Numbered from the stretch's first letter, positions 1 through 12,568 are shown. The stretch: 64,000 bases of DNA from Neocallimastix lanati (nom. inval.) (GCA_016946835.1 JACVTC010000015.1:1043501-1107500), one strand, 5' to 3'. Translations and numbers: made by a program. Notes: generated from the sequence alone by a model not told the origin.

Positions 1-270
1 GTTTAAATAAGTTTTATTATTACATAATTTATAATTTATTTTTCTCTTAAAAATTTTCATTTAATTATTTTTAATTATTTTTAATATTATATTTTACAAA
101 GATATTTTATTTTATTTTCATATACTTTTCATCTAAATATTTTAAATAGTTAATTAAATGTATATAAATAAGTTATTTTTCATTATTAATTATTCTTGAT
201 GTTTCTTACCAACTTAATTTAATAATATGATGAATTCTTTTTTGTAATAAACCAATTTTATCTTTATTAG

Positions 271-1780
271 GATGGACCCTTTGTTATTCATACGGATGTT
301 AGTTATTTAGGTATAGATGGTGTACTATTACAACTATATGAAGATAAAATAGAACATCCAATATTTTATATTGGTTTGTCCTTAAGCAAGTATGAATATT
401 ACCTTATTATGGAATTAGAAAGGACAGCTACTTATTATTATATTAATAAATTTAAACTATATGTTCTCGGATATCTCTTTTCAGACCAGTCATTATACGG
501 ACCATCAATTTTTAGTTCCTATAATCAAAAACAACAAATTAAATACTAGTAAACATGCTCGTTGGTGTCTTTTCTTTCGTTTAGTCAATTACATTACAAG
601 TAAAAGCTATATATCAATCATTGAAAGCAAATATTCATTGCTGATGTCTTGTCTCGTATATAAAAGAAGGGAATATATTATGATAAAGGCGGCTATAGAC
701 GAAGAATATAATCATAATAATCATAATAATAAAAATAATAACATAATCAGGAGTACTACTACGAATAATGATCTATTAAAATATCATAACTGAAGTTAAA
801 AATGAAAAATTTATCTCAGAATTAATGAAAAAAGAATTTTTAACAGAGAAAATTATCTGATATAGATGATAAAACTTATATTAAAGATTGAGATAGACTT
901 TGATTAATAATTGGCAATTATATAGAAAAGATAAAAATTATTGGGATGGTTCATAGAATAGTTCACAAAGGTCTACAAAAGACATATAATAGAATAAAAC
1001 AAAATTATTATTAGAAACGCATGATTTGGATATAAAAAAGAAAAAAAAGTATATTTCCATAGGTAAGATATGTCAATTAAATAGATCTGAATCTTTTCCA
1101 AATTTTGTTGGACAGTTTAGAACTCCTGTAGAAGCTCTTTTTTTGTTAGATTAGGATTGGATATTATTGGACCTTCCAAAAACTACATCAAAAAGTAATG
1201 ATTATATTTTAGTTTGTGTAGATTATTGTACATTATGAGTAGAAGTTGCAGCATCTCAAAGAATTATTTCTCAAGATGTTATTGACTTCTTAATAAATAT
1301 TTTCAGTAGAGATGGACTCCCAAAAATAATTAATATTGATAATGGTACTTTCAATTGGATTAGTGATTTCACTAAAACATTTTTTAATTTTTAGGAGGGT
1401 ATATTCACTTTGTTGTTCCTTACCCCCATCCATCTAATGGTTTAGTTGAACAAAAGAAATAGAGAAATTGGAAAGTAACTGAGAAATTTTGTTAGTAAAA
1501 AAAAAAAAAAAAAAAAACAATGATTGGGATACATTACCATCTTTGGCTTTATGGGTTATTAGGACTTCAAAATCTTCTGTTAGTGGATATTTAAGTTTTG
1601 AACAATACTATAGATGAGAAAGTATGTTTCCAAAAGAAATTAATATAGTTAGTTTCGTTTAGAGGAAGCCATTGAACAATCAGTAGAAGAATTACTATTA
1701 GAAAGACTCATAGAATATACAAAATAGATTAAATATACAGCTAATAAAAAGTTTGGGATAATCAACTACTGAAAAAAAAA
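271..1780 (+). pseudogene. Decayed Ty3/gypsy pol fragment (RNase H, integrase)
   Basis: This is the 3' half of a gypsy-type polyprotein, broken by frameshifts and stops. It opens at 271 with an RNase H segment (FVIHTDVSYLGIDGVLLQ), then TDHQFLVPII and HARWCLFFRLVNY near 490-590. The family hallmark ADVLSR lies near 640-655 in another frame. An integrase follows: a His-x3-His zinc-finger start (VHRIVHKG, about 945-975), a damaged Cys pair, the catalytic core with LGLDIIGP (about 1150) and NIDNGT (about 1330), and a HPSNGLVEQ-like Glu motif (about 1425-1450). TGA stands where the family has Trp at 1236-1238, before VEVAA. No reverse transcriptase precedes it in this window. The family assignment is secure; the fragment cannot encode a working protein. 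Confidence 0.85.
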
Positions 1781-2043
1781 AAAAAAATGTTTTCTTAATA
1801 TTATAAATGTACTTTATCTATATTAATATAATTAAAATTTGATATAATTGATTATAAGAATCAATTTAAATTTAATAATTTTTTTATAAAAAGAAAAGTT
1901 ATAATATAAAAATTTAGTGGCAACAACAACTTTTATACTATGATAAAAAAGTATAAATAGTTGTAAATTTTGCTACTAATTTTTTTAAAAAATCATTAAT
2001 CGGAATAATAATAATTATAAAAAAAAAAAAAAAAAAAAGAAAA

Positions 2044-2074
<31 letters not shown>

Positions 2075-2404
2075 GTAAATAAAATTTGTGTTGTTTATTG
2101 TTTTAAATTTTCCATGAACCTTAGCATATATGGTGGAGATATTGGGGGAATTAAATAAGAATAATAGTATATAATATAGATCTAATATATATATATATAT
2201 ATATATATTAATTATATAGATAAATAAGTCGTTAATCCTTTGATTAACCAATAGAGCTTGTTTGATATATATATATATATATAAATAAAAATTAATAATA
2301 AAGTAAAAAAAAAAAAAAGGTTGTAAAATTATAACAAGGAGCCGATAGAGCTCATATAATAGTGTATGCTCATACATCAACAAGTTGAAAATATTCATAG
2401 GAAG
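1781..2404. other. AT-rich spacer with microsatellites
   Basis: Holds a 20-A run near 2019-2038, an (AAAT)n tract at about 2041-2075, and two short (TA)n runs near 2185 and 2265. An open frame on the minus strand here is composed of these simple repeats and I do not regard it as a gene. Confidence 0.5.
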
Positions 2405-2600
2405 TTAATTGAATATTAGTTAACTTGGTGATTAATTTGGTTGCAGACTAAGGTGAACAGAAAGGCGTATCACTGACCTGGCAAAAAATTACTTAACTGC
2501 CCTTCCAAATTCAACAATTCGGGAAGGTACGGGTACATCCAAAGCACTGGCGAATAAGGAGTTTATAGTACTGAAGCTATAAGATTGTTTTTTTTTTTTT
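2405..2600. other. Higher-G+C patch, possible LTR or leader remnant
   Basis: About 190 bases are clearly richer in G+C than their surroundings (for example GGTACGGGTACATCC near 2525). They lie upstream of the gypsy gag at 3386 and downstream of the pol fragment ending near 1780. No open frame or recognised RNA is visible. By position it could be part of an LTR or an untranslated leader, but no second copy occurs in the window, so this is inference only. Confidence 0.3.
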
Positions 2601-2780
2601 TTTTTTTATATATTTTTTTATTTTTCTTTGTGCTAGTTTAAGACACTATATTATATAAAGTATCAGACATTGGTTAACGTTAACTTTGCCACTTCAATTT
2701 TTTTTTTTTTTTATTTTTCTTATTGCTGATACTTTATTTGTTTTACGATTCCTGTAAAAGAATCTTAATTTACTATTAAA

Positions 2781-2815
<35 letters not shown>

Positions 2816-3000
2816 CATTTTTTTAGTTATTTGTACAATAATAAAGATTTTTTTTTTTTTTTTAGATATAACGTTTTCAATCGTTTAAAAAAAGAAAAGA
2901 ACAAATTTTAGAAAAAAGGAAAAAATAATAAATAAAACTTTGCTTCTTAATTTTTTTTAAAAAAAATTAATAAAACAAACGTACCAAATAACAAAATTCA

Positions 3001-3210
3001 AGCGGTTAATAAGGATTTCGAGCTTGAAAATTTTTCTTTAAAGTGGTCGAAAAGAATTTCGAGCTTTAAATTTCTATATTAAGTTGTTGGAAAGGATTTC
3101 AAACTTAAAATCGTTCCTTAATTAAAGTGGTCGAAAAGAACTTGGAGCTTTATATATTTTCTATTAAGATGTCAATAAGGATATCGAGCTTATACTAACT
3201 AAAGAAAGCA
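3001..3210 (+). repeat. Five degenerate ~42-bp repeats in the gypsy leader
   Basis: Five imperfect copies of a 40-43 bp unit follow each other. Each carries a core like GGTCGAAAAGAATTTCGAGC, with variants such as AATAAGGATTTCGAGCTT and GGAAAGGATTTCAAACTT. The block ends about 175 bases before the gag start codon at 3386, so it sits where the element's 5' untranslated leader is expected. Confidence 0.6.
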
Positions 3211-3385
3211 AATGGATTATTATTTTCAACAGTTACTAATAATATATTGTTTAAAAAAACTAAATAGATATATTAAATTACTTATTAAATTATTTTTTTT
3301 AACACTGGACTTCCAAATTTATTCGTATTTATTTACCTCATTTAATTTATAGTAAAAAAAAAAATTATTAATTAAAAAAATAAAA

Positions 3386-5890
3386 ATGTCTTCGAAAAAC
3401 CCTTTAAGTTTTAAAGAAGTAAAGAAAGAATTGTAGGACAGGGTGAAGCTTAGTAAGGATAATTTAGATATTAAATCTTGGAGCTACTGAGTTAAAACTT
3501 TGGATCAAGATACAAGGGATCACAGATCCTGAAAAATAATATATAATGCTTGTTTATAAACTGGTTACTGGTGAAGTACAACGTGTTATTGAAGATTTAA
3601 GAGAAGAAGATAAGGATAAAAAAAAGCGATGATTCATTAGATGAAGAAGATGATGATGAAAGAAGAAAAATACATGAGAATGATAATAAATTTCCTTCCC
3701 TTGAAAGGATTATTTCCAGACTTGAAAATTTTTAATGACATTAAAGAAGATCAAAATTCAATTCTACTTCTCAAAGAACTTTGGGCAAATGAGAATTAAA
3801 GAAATGAAAAGATCAAAAACTTTTAATAATAGATATAGATCTTTGTATACTAAACTTGATAAAAGAAGAGAAGAAAAAGCATAGATTTACTTGATTATTT
3901 ATCGAACTCTATTCAAAATAATTAAGAGCCTGGAAAAAAAATTATCAATGAAAGACGATATAAGTATGGATAAAGCTTTCAAAATTGCCCAAAAAAGGTG
4001 GATAGACTTTTTGTAAGGAGCAATAACATTAGTAATTGAAAATATTAGTAGTAATTTACAGCATAATCAAAACAATACAACTTTAAGATTTTATCCTTAA
4101 AGAAGAAATGAAAACTTTTCAAACATCTCAAAACAGATAATAAACCAAAACCTTAAGATAATGAAGAAGAGTTAACTAAAAAGATGAAAAAGCTTATCTC
4201 AAAAAACATGTTACTTCTTTAAAGAAAAAGGTCAGTACTCAAACTTTTGCCCTCAATTAAATAATAGATTGAAAGAAAACAAAAAAAAAGATAAATATAT
4301 TCCAAAAAAAGTTTTTAAACTTCTAAATGGGAGTAGAAGCACCTTCCAATGACAAAAAAAAATAGCTTCATTAAATAATATACAAAAGTAACAAAAATTC
4401 CAACAATATTTCAATTGATAATAATTTCTTTAGTGAAGAATTTTGATGAATATAGAGAATCAGATTTTAATGAATCAACTGAAAGTGAGAATGAAACTAT
4501 TATTAACGCTATAAAAAGAAAAAAAAATGAATAATACTAATAATGAAAAAGAAGATAATAATCCTAAGAAAGTATAAAAAAAATTAAAAGATAATCCATG
4601 TCTCTTTTGCAACACCTACTTTAAGAAAAAATGAACTTCATAATAAACTAAAATAAAGTTTATAAAAAATCAAATAGTTCTTTCAAATTTTTAACTCAAT
4701 CAAATATCAATAAAGAAAAACAAAAAAAAAGAAAAGGAATTTAAGAAATAGGGCAAGAGCAAACGAAAATAGAAAAAAAAAAACAATAACTCAACAAAAG
4801 GTAAAAAAAAAAAAGTTTAATATAAAGATATACTTGTAGTCGATAATGAAAATAGAAGATATAGAAAAGGAATAAAGATAATCAACTAAAATAAAACTAA
4901 TACTTCTTTGGATTAGCCAGGGGAAGTACCCAAAAAAAAAATTTTTTTTTTTGTTGTTCTCAAATGGACACAACCAATCCTAAAGAGCCAACAAAAGTGG
5001 ATAAACCCGATTTTTAATTTATTTGGATTCCATGTTCCAGTATAAATATCTTCCCTCCCAAAATTAGACTTTGGGAAAAAAAAAATTAATTTCAACAAAT
5101 ACTATGAATTCAATTTAGCGACACAAGATGAAGAATACTCAGAAGGAATTGTTGTTCATTTTACCAGTAAAAAATTAATAATTATGAATTTTAATGTAGA
5201 CTTTAAGAATTGTTGAAAAAGAAGATCCTTTTTTGTACGATATGTTAATAAATTTTTAAAATTCAAATCGATCATTGTTTTATTTATTCATCCATTCTTA
5301 AACAGTTTATGTAAATTGTTGTCAGAAAGTGAATTCGAAGAAATAACTGAAATAACTGATCAATTATTATGATGAAAAAAGTATAATCTGTATGATTATA
5401 AAAGTTGAAGAAACAAATAACGAAAAAGGAAAATTAAAAAAAGGAATTAACACCAATGGAATATATTGAAAAGAGATAGAATTTTTTAAAATACCTTTAT
5501 ATGAAAATTATAAAGAACAAATTATCAAAAATACTCAAAGAAAATGATTGACATATAATTGCTACATCAATAAGAACTATTAACTCCTTCTAAACTTTCA
5601 CAACATAAGATCCGTTTTTAAAAAGCTAATACAAAAGTCAGTAAAAATTTAAGAAGTTATCGGTTTAACAAAGTTAAAAATCAGATATATTAAATAATTT
5701 AAATAATTAAAAAAAAAAGATCTTATGAAACTTATAAAGAAAGGATTGATAGAACCCATCTTGTTCAGAATGATCATCTTCAGTAGTACTTATTTCTCAA
5801 ACACAATGGGAAAGTGGCATTTATGTGTTCATTGACAACCGAAAAGTCAATGATATGACAAAGAAAAGATTCTAGTTAAGATAAATTATT
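3386..5890 (+). pseudogene. Decayed Ty3/gypsy gag-pol (gag, zinc knuckle, RT start)
   Basis: A second gypsy relic, probably from another insertion than 271-1780 because its order is gag then RT. Gag begins with ATG at 3386 (MSSKNPLSFKEVKKEL) and is interrupted at once by TAG where CAG is likely. Traceable segments include LWIKIQGITDPEK (about 3495-3535), an acidic stretch near 3600-3690, and a remnant Cys-x2-Cys zinc knuckle (PCLFCNTYFKKK, about 4600-4630). At 5715-5880 the start of reverse transcriptase is clear: LIKKGLIEPSCSE, a TGA at 5771-5773 where the family has Trp, then SSSVVLISQTQW and a RKVNDMTKK-like segment. The copy stops soon after, before the palm-domain catalytic motif. Multiple frameshifts and stops make it inactive. 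Confidence 0.8.
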
Positions 5891-6390
5891 CTAAATTGAA
5901 TAAAACACAAAATTTATTAACTTTTTATTTTAAATTATAATTAAGATATTTTATTTATTATTTATTAATTTATTTATTTATCAAATTTACAAGATACATG
6001 TTTTATTATTTTTTTCTTATAAATATTTAATTTATTATAATTCTATAATTCTCTATTTCAATATTATAGAATATTAAATTCTTGGTTATCTCTTTCATAA
6101 CTCTATAAATAATAATCCTATTTCCGTTCTTGAAATATTAATTATCTCTTAATTGTAATCTCCTCTATCTCTAATTATCTTTTTTTCTTTTTTTTTTTTT
6201 AAAGTTTTGTTTGTATAAATTAAACTTTAATATATACATTCTAAATATATCTTATTAACTTTAATAATTAATGAAATAATTTTTAAAATAATCTATTAAT
6301 AATCTAATCTATTATCCTATCCTATCCTATAATATTATTCACTTTACTAATTTATTGGTGCGATGTACCCATAAAAATATAAAATTCAAA
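5891..6390. other. AT-rich spacer, nothing recognised
   Basis: No coding potential or defined repeat is visible. Short T runs (6181-6200) and a triplicated TATCC (about 6313-6328) are the only local patterns. Confidence 0.4.
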
Positions 6391-6470
6391 GTTAGATCTT
6401 TGGTCCAATGGTTATGTATCTTGGCTATGACCATTACTTAGTGGGTTTGACTCACATCTCAATCCATTTT

Positions 6471-6502
<32 letters not shown>
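6391..6502 (+). mobile_element. tRNA-like sequence with A-tail (SINE candidate)
   Basis: A perfect match to the RNA polymerase III A-box pattern (TGGTCCAATGG, 6401-6411) is followed 43 bases later by a near-match to the B box (GGTTTGACTCA, 6444-6454). This is the spacing found in tRNA genes. A run of 30 A begins at 6473, 18 bases after the B box. The acceptor and T stems pair only partly, so it is not an intact tRNA. An internal Pol III promoter plus a genomic A-tail is the structure of a tRNA-derived SINE or retropseudogene. Target-site duplications were not clear by eye. Confidence 0.5.
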
Positions 6503-6504
<2 letters not shown>

Positions 6505-7184
6505 AACTTAATTTTATTTGATAATAACTTCTTTAATATTCTTTCTGTATTAATTATAGAAAGTTAAAGATTCTTTTGGTGTGTAGTTCAACCCGAAATG
6601 AATTTAGAAATTCTTATATTAAGAAAGTTATTTTATTCTTTTTCTATAAGATTCATTTTCATCAATTTTAAAATCTATTTTCAAGAGGTTTTTTTTTTTT
6701 TTATTACTAATTATCACTAACATATTTCTAAATATTTCTTTAAAATTATTATTATATTTTTAAACTGTTATTTTCGTTAAAAATATAAATAAAGCGAAGT
6801 TTACGAATGACAGTAATTTTTTCTTCGTGCTTTTTATTAATAAACTTAAATATTAACAATTAACTGTTTTAATTAACTTACAAGTAATTTGAAATAATTA
6901 CATCAGTTAATTAATTAAAATATTATTTTATATTTTTTAAATATTAATAAAACTTATTTTTATAAAACATAGTTCAAATAACTTTCCTTTTTCAAATTGC
7001 ACTGACCTGTCGTGTTTAACATCCTTTCGTTAAAATTATAAAAATTATTATTATTATTTAATTTATTATTATTATTATTTAATTTATTATTATTATTATT
7101 ATTATTAATAAATTTATTATTATTATTACATTTATTATGATTAAATTTTTTTTTTATTTTGTTCTTTTTAATTTATTTTTCTTG
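6503..7184. other. AT-rich spacer with (TTA)n tract
   Basis: Contains a (TTA)n/(TTTA) microsatellite at about 7047-7132 and T runs. No gene is seen. Confidence 0.4.
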
Positions 7185-8449
7185 CCATATATTTATTTCC
7201 ATTAGATCATCATAATTACTTTGATAATTTACAATCGTCATAATATGACATTCTTCTAAGGTCGCCATATATTCTTTGAGTTACACTATCAAAAGTATCT
7301 GTATTACTATACCTAAATCTAGTGATATAAGATCATGGTAATGTTTTATGTAGAAATTTTATTTTTTTCATTATCTGCTACGTTTATTTTTTTACTCATT
7401 TTTTTTTTTTAAAAAAAAAAAAAGAATTAATTGTATCTTATATATGATATCTCATAATATTTGAGTTTCTTAATCTATTAAGTGATCGGATCAATTTTTT
7501 TAAATTTAATAGCTAATATTTATTTAATTTATTAATAAAATAGCTCTTAATTTGATAATATATAAAGAATAAAATATATATAGTATAAAATATTATATAA
7601 TTTAAAGATTTAATGATAAATTTTATTAATAAAAGATACCATTTTATTAATGGTATTATTATTACACTCAATTATATAGTATAAATCAAATATAACAAGG
7701 GATAGGAAATGCACAACGGAAAAAAAAAAAAATCAGTTTATAAATATTAAAAAATTTTTTTATTGGATACATAATTATTATATTAATATTTTAAATTAAA
7801 TATTTAATATTTTGAAAAAACTTATTAATTATAATATTTTATTAGTATTATTAAGTTTTAAAATTTATTAAAAAATAAAAATAAAAATAATATTAATATA
7901 AATAATTATATGGGAATTATTTATTTTGAAATATATATCTTATTTTTTTTTAATATTATGATATAAATTAAGTAGTTAAAAAAAAATAAAAATTTAATCA
8001 AAGTCCATAATTATTGATATGAATTAATGAAAAATATATATCTTCATTTATTTATTAATAGAAAGTTAATATAAATTTATTTATTATAGAAAATTAATAT
8101 AAATTTATTTATTACAGAAAGTTAATGTAAATTTATTTATTACAGAAAGTTAATGTAAATTTATTTATTACAGAAAGTTAATGTAAATTTATTTATTACA
8201 GAAAGTTAATATAAATTTATTTATTATAGAAAGTTAATATAAATTTATAATAATTAAAATTATTAAATTTATAATATTATATTATATAATATTAAAACTT
8301 CAGACTTTCTGAAAATTTGAAAAAGAAAATTTTTTTGGAATAAAATTAAGTATAAATTAAAATTATTAAGTTATTTATTTATATTTATTTTTTATAGTTA
8401 GAAATAAACTTTAATTATTATAAATTTTTAAAATTGATTTATAAAGTAT

Positions 8450-8481
<32 letters not shown>
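7185..8481 (-). repeat. Tandem repeat unit 1 with gag-like relic
   Basis: First of three head-to-tail copies of a 1.2-1.3 kb unit. On the minus strand, about 7350 down to 7187, it retains a coding remnant (RYSNTDTFDSVTQRIYGD) that loses frame by a one-base deletion after the DDC residues. The rest is shared non-coding sequence, including the word AACAAGGGATAGGAAAT near 7696. This copy alone carries an expanded 28-bp minisatellite (8060-8245). It ends in a run of about 30 A. Confidence 0.75.
8060..8245 (+). repeat. 28-bp minisatellite
   Basis: About six to seven copies of a unit like AGAAAGTTAATGTAAATTTA plus TTTATTAC. The equivalent place in the second tandem unit (about 9398-9480) has about three copies and the third (about 10807-10835) has one. 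The minisatellite therefore expanded or contracted after the larger units duplicated. Confidence 0.8.
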
Positions 8482-8483
<2 letters not shown>

Positions 8484-9671
8484 AGAAAATTAATTGTAAT
8501 TTATTTATCTTACCATATCTATTTCCATTGGATCATCATAGCTACTTTGATTATTGTTACAATCGTCATAATATGACATTCTTCTATGATCACCATATAT
8601 CCTTTGAGTTATACTATCAAAAGTATCTGTATTACTATACCTAAATCTAGTAATATAAGATCATGGTAATGCTTTACATAGAAATTTTATTTTTTTTCAT
8701 TATCTTCTACGTTTTTTTTTTACTCATTTTTTTTTTTTTTAAAAAAAAAAAGAATTAATTGTATCTTATATATGATATCTCATAATATTTGAGTTTCTTA
8801 ATCTATTAAGTGATCGGATCAATTTTTTTAAATTTAATAGCTAATATTTATTTAATTTATTAATAAAATAGCTCTTAATTTGATAATACATAAAGAATAA
8901 AATATATATAGTATAAAATATTATATAATTTAAAGATTTAATGATAAATTTTATCAATAAAAGATACCATTTTATTAATGGTATTATTATTACACTCAAT
9001 TATATAGTATAAATCAAATATAACAAGGGATAGGAAATACACACAAGAAAAAAAAAAAAATTCAGTTTATGGTTGATTAAAAAATTTAAGAAATTTTTTT
9101 ATTGGATACATAATTATTATATTAATATTTTAAATTAAATATTTAATATTTTGAAAAACTTATTAATTATAATATTTTATTAGTATTATTAAGTTTTAAA
9201 ATTTATTAAAAAATAAAAATAAAAATAATATTAATATAAATAATTATATGGGAATTATTTATTTTGAAATATATATCTTATTTTTTTTAATATTATGATA
9301 TAAATTAAGTAGTTAAAAAAAAATAAAAATTTAATCAAAAAGTCCATAATTATTGATATGAATTAATGAAAAATATATATCTTCATTTATTAATTAATAG
9401 AAAGTTAATATAAATTTATTTATGTATAGAAAATTAATATAAATTTATTTATTATAAAAAGTTAACATAAATTTATAATAATTAATATTATTAAATTTAT
9501 ATTTTATAATATTAAAACTTTAGACTTTTCTGAAAATTTGAAAAAGAAAATTTTTTTGGAATAAAATAAAAGTATAAATTAAAATTATCAAGTTATTTTT
9601 ATATTTTTATTTTTTATAGTTAGAAATAAACTTTAGTTATTATAAATTTTTAAAATTGATTTATAAAGTAT

Positions 9672-9711
<40 letters not shown>
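8482..9711 (-). repeat. Tandem repeat unit 2 with gag-like relic
   Basis: Second copy of the unit. The minus-strand coding remnant runs from about 8680 down to 8512. It reads SYITRFRYSNTDTFDSITQ, continues RIYGDHRRMSYYDDC, and ends SSYDDPMEIDMV. It is preceded by an in-frame TGA where Trp is plausible and followed by GTAAGA, a possible 5' splice site. DPMEID-type endings are common at the gag zinc-finger border of gypsy elements, so a gag origin is likely but not proven. The unit ends in about 38 A. Confidence 0.75.
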
Positions 9712-9713
<2 letters not shown>

Positions 9714-11040
9714 AGAAAATTAATTGTAATTTATTTATCTTACCATATCTATTTCCATTGGATCATCATAGCTACTTTGATTATTGTTACAATCGTCATA
9801 ATATGACGTTCTTCTATGATCACCATAAACCCTTTAAGTTACACTATCAAAAGTATCTGTATTACTATACTTAAATCTAGTGATATAAGATCCTTTAAGT
9901 ATACATTTATTTTCAGTACTCATTTTTTTTTAAAAAAAAAAAAAAAACATAATTAATTGTATCTTATATAAGATATTTCATGATATTTGAGTCTCTTAAT
10001 CCATTAAGTGATCGGATCAATTTTTTTTAAATTTAATAGATAATATTTATTTATTTAATTAATTAATAAAAGAGCTCTAAATTTAAATATACATAAAAAA
10101 TAAAAATATATATTATATAAAATATTACTATATAATAATATAACTTAATGTTATTTTCTTATACATACACGTGTAACAAATAGTTTATATAAAGTTATAA
10201 CTTTTACATATATTTATTATTTTAAATACTAAATTATATTTTTTCTATGTTTTATATAAATACATATAAATATAACCAGCTATAATTAATTAATAATTAT
10301 TTGATATTAATTAATTTATTTATTTATATGTTAAAAAATAATAATAATTATATGAGAATAATTATAAATTATAAAATTATTTAATAATATATAATACTTA
10401 TAATACTCGTAATAATTTTACGAATTGATAATAATTATAATTGTACTAATAGATAATACTCCAGCATAGGCGATACACACCGGAAAAAAAAAATTCAGTA
10501 TAAATAATTATAATTAATTATCATATTAATATTTTAAATTAAATATTTAATATTTTAAAAAGCTTATTAATTATAATGTTTTATTAGTATTATTAAGTTA
10601 AGTTTTAAAATTTATTAAAAAATAAAAATAAAAATAATATTAATATAAATAATTATATGGGAATTATTTATTTTGAAATATATATCTTATTTTTTTTAAT
10701 ATTATGATATAAATTAAGTAGTTAAAAAAAAATAAAAATTTAATCAAAAAGTCCATAATTATTGATATGAATTAATGAAAAATGTATATTTTCATTTATT
10801 TATTAATAGAAAGTTAATATAAATTTATTATAATTAATATTATTAAATTTATAATAATATATTTTATAATATTAAATCTTTAGACTTAATATTTTATTCC
10901 AAAAAAAAAAAAAAAAAAAAAATTCTTTTTCAAATTTTCCATAAGTATAAATTAAAATTATCAAAGTACTTATATGGAATAAACTTTAATTATTATACAT
11001 TTTTAAAATTGATTTATGAAGTGGGATTCAAAAATAATAA
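9712..11040 (-). repeat. Tandem repeat unit 3, most diverged
   Basis: Third copy. Its coding remnant (about 9890 down to 9740, minus) keeps the YYDDC and DPMEIDMV portions but has TAA in place of the CAA codon of the TQR segment in unit 2. The middle of the unit (about 10080-10440) has been replaced or rearranged. The distal part, from about 10500, realigns with units 1 and 2 (for example ATATGGGAATTATTTATTTT near 10655). Confidence 0.7.
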
Positions 11041-11395
11041 AGAAAATTAATCCACTTTAAATTACAAAGAAATTCTACATGAATTTTCAAAATTTATAAA
11101 GTTTTATAACGTTTTATTTCAATATTAAAATATTTTTTTTATATATACAATTTACTAAAATCATATAAAAAAAGAATAAAAGAATTTAATTTTTTTTTTT
11201 ATTTTATTTTTTTTTAAAATATAAAATATAAAAAAGAAATAATTTAAATAATATAATTTAATTTAATATAATAAAAAAATTTTAATAATACAATTTAATA
11301 TATATATATAAAGAATTTTATAAAATTTAAATTAAAAATAAAAAAAAAAAAAAATAAAATAAAATAAAAAATATTTTATACAACAAATAAATAAA

Positions 11396-12433
11396 ATGAA
11401 TTCTGAAAATGGTTGTTTTAAAGGGAATGGAAAATGCTTTTGCTTTTTCTGTTTACAAGATAAATATGCTGAAGTTCTTGCAACTCTTTTTATTATTGTA
11501 GGATAAAAATAATTATGAATAAAAAATAGAAATAAATAAATAAAAAAAGTTCATTTATACTTAAAAAAAAATATTATTATATAAATTTATATTATAATAA
11601 TATAAATAGGGTATATGTGCCGGTACTCACTTCCTAAATATTATGATACATGAAGACATTGGCACATTTTTATCAACAGCTGCTTTAATATCTGATTCAA
11701 CAGTACTTGTATCACTCGTGGTATTTTTTGTGGGTCTTTTTTTGGTAAATATATATAACACTAATAAATTATAATAATAAAATAAAATAAAATAAAATAA
11801 AATAAAAAAAAATTATAATGATAAGTTTACTTATTTTATTTTTTTTTATAAAATTAGCAAAAATCTTTTTTATTAAAGCAAGTAACAGTTGTTTTTGCAG
11901 TCTATATATTCTTTTCTCTTGCATGTTTCTGTTGTAATTTTATTACATTAATTTTTGGGGATTGCTATCGTGAAACGTATAATTTATTTACTGTATACAC
12001 AGATTTTTATCTTGAAGAAAATCCAGATACAAAATTGGAAGAAAGTGAAATTAAAAAAAATCTTAAAACTAAATTTTACCTTGAAGTTGTTGCTCATATG
12101 CTTTCATTAGGTTTCATGGTATTATTATTATTATTATTAGTATTTATAATTAAAATAATATAGAATATTTAAAAAAATGTTAAATATATCTATTGATATA
12201 CTAATTAGTATATTAATATATTTCATTTTTTTTTTATTTGAAAAAAAAAGATTTATTACTATATTACTACTAGTTCATACGTTGAAAAAATAAATGAAAC
12301 TGAAGAAATTTATGTTCATAAAATTCTTGATAACAATAATTTTAATATAAATATTAGTGATAATAGTAATTCCAGCAATTATGGAAAATATAATCGTACT
12401 TTTAATTCTTCAAAGAATTATAGTGCGGTTTAA
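11396..12433 (+). CDS. Four-exon gene, four-helix membrane protein of unknown family
   Basis: Four exons join in phase 0: 11396-11497, 11610-11744, 11858-12118 and 12251-12433. Introns start GTAGGA, GTAAAT and GTATTA and end ATAG, TTAG and AAAG. The product is 226 residues. The start is the first ATG (MNSENGCFKGNGKCFCFFCL), giving a Cys-rich cytosolic N-terminus. Four hydrophobic segments are visible, roughly residues 23-44, 54-79, 86-112 and 150-172. The loop between segments 3 and 4 is acidic and hydrophilic (residues about 113-150). The tail is Asn/Ser-rich and ends SKNYSAV. Splice junctions 1 and 3 fall inside helices 1 and 4. The layout is tetraspan-like, but I see no tetraspanin CCG motif and cannot name a family. 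The exon model is well supported by phase and codon content; the function is unknown. Confidence 0.75.
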
Positions 12434-12568
12434 TTCATCAAGGGTAAAATGATAAAATGATGAATAATTAGATTAATGATAAGAAAAAATTATTTACAAT
12501 GATTATTAATAAATAAAAATAGTATTATTATAATAATACTATATTAAAAAAAAATTTTTTTTCTTATC

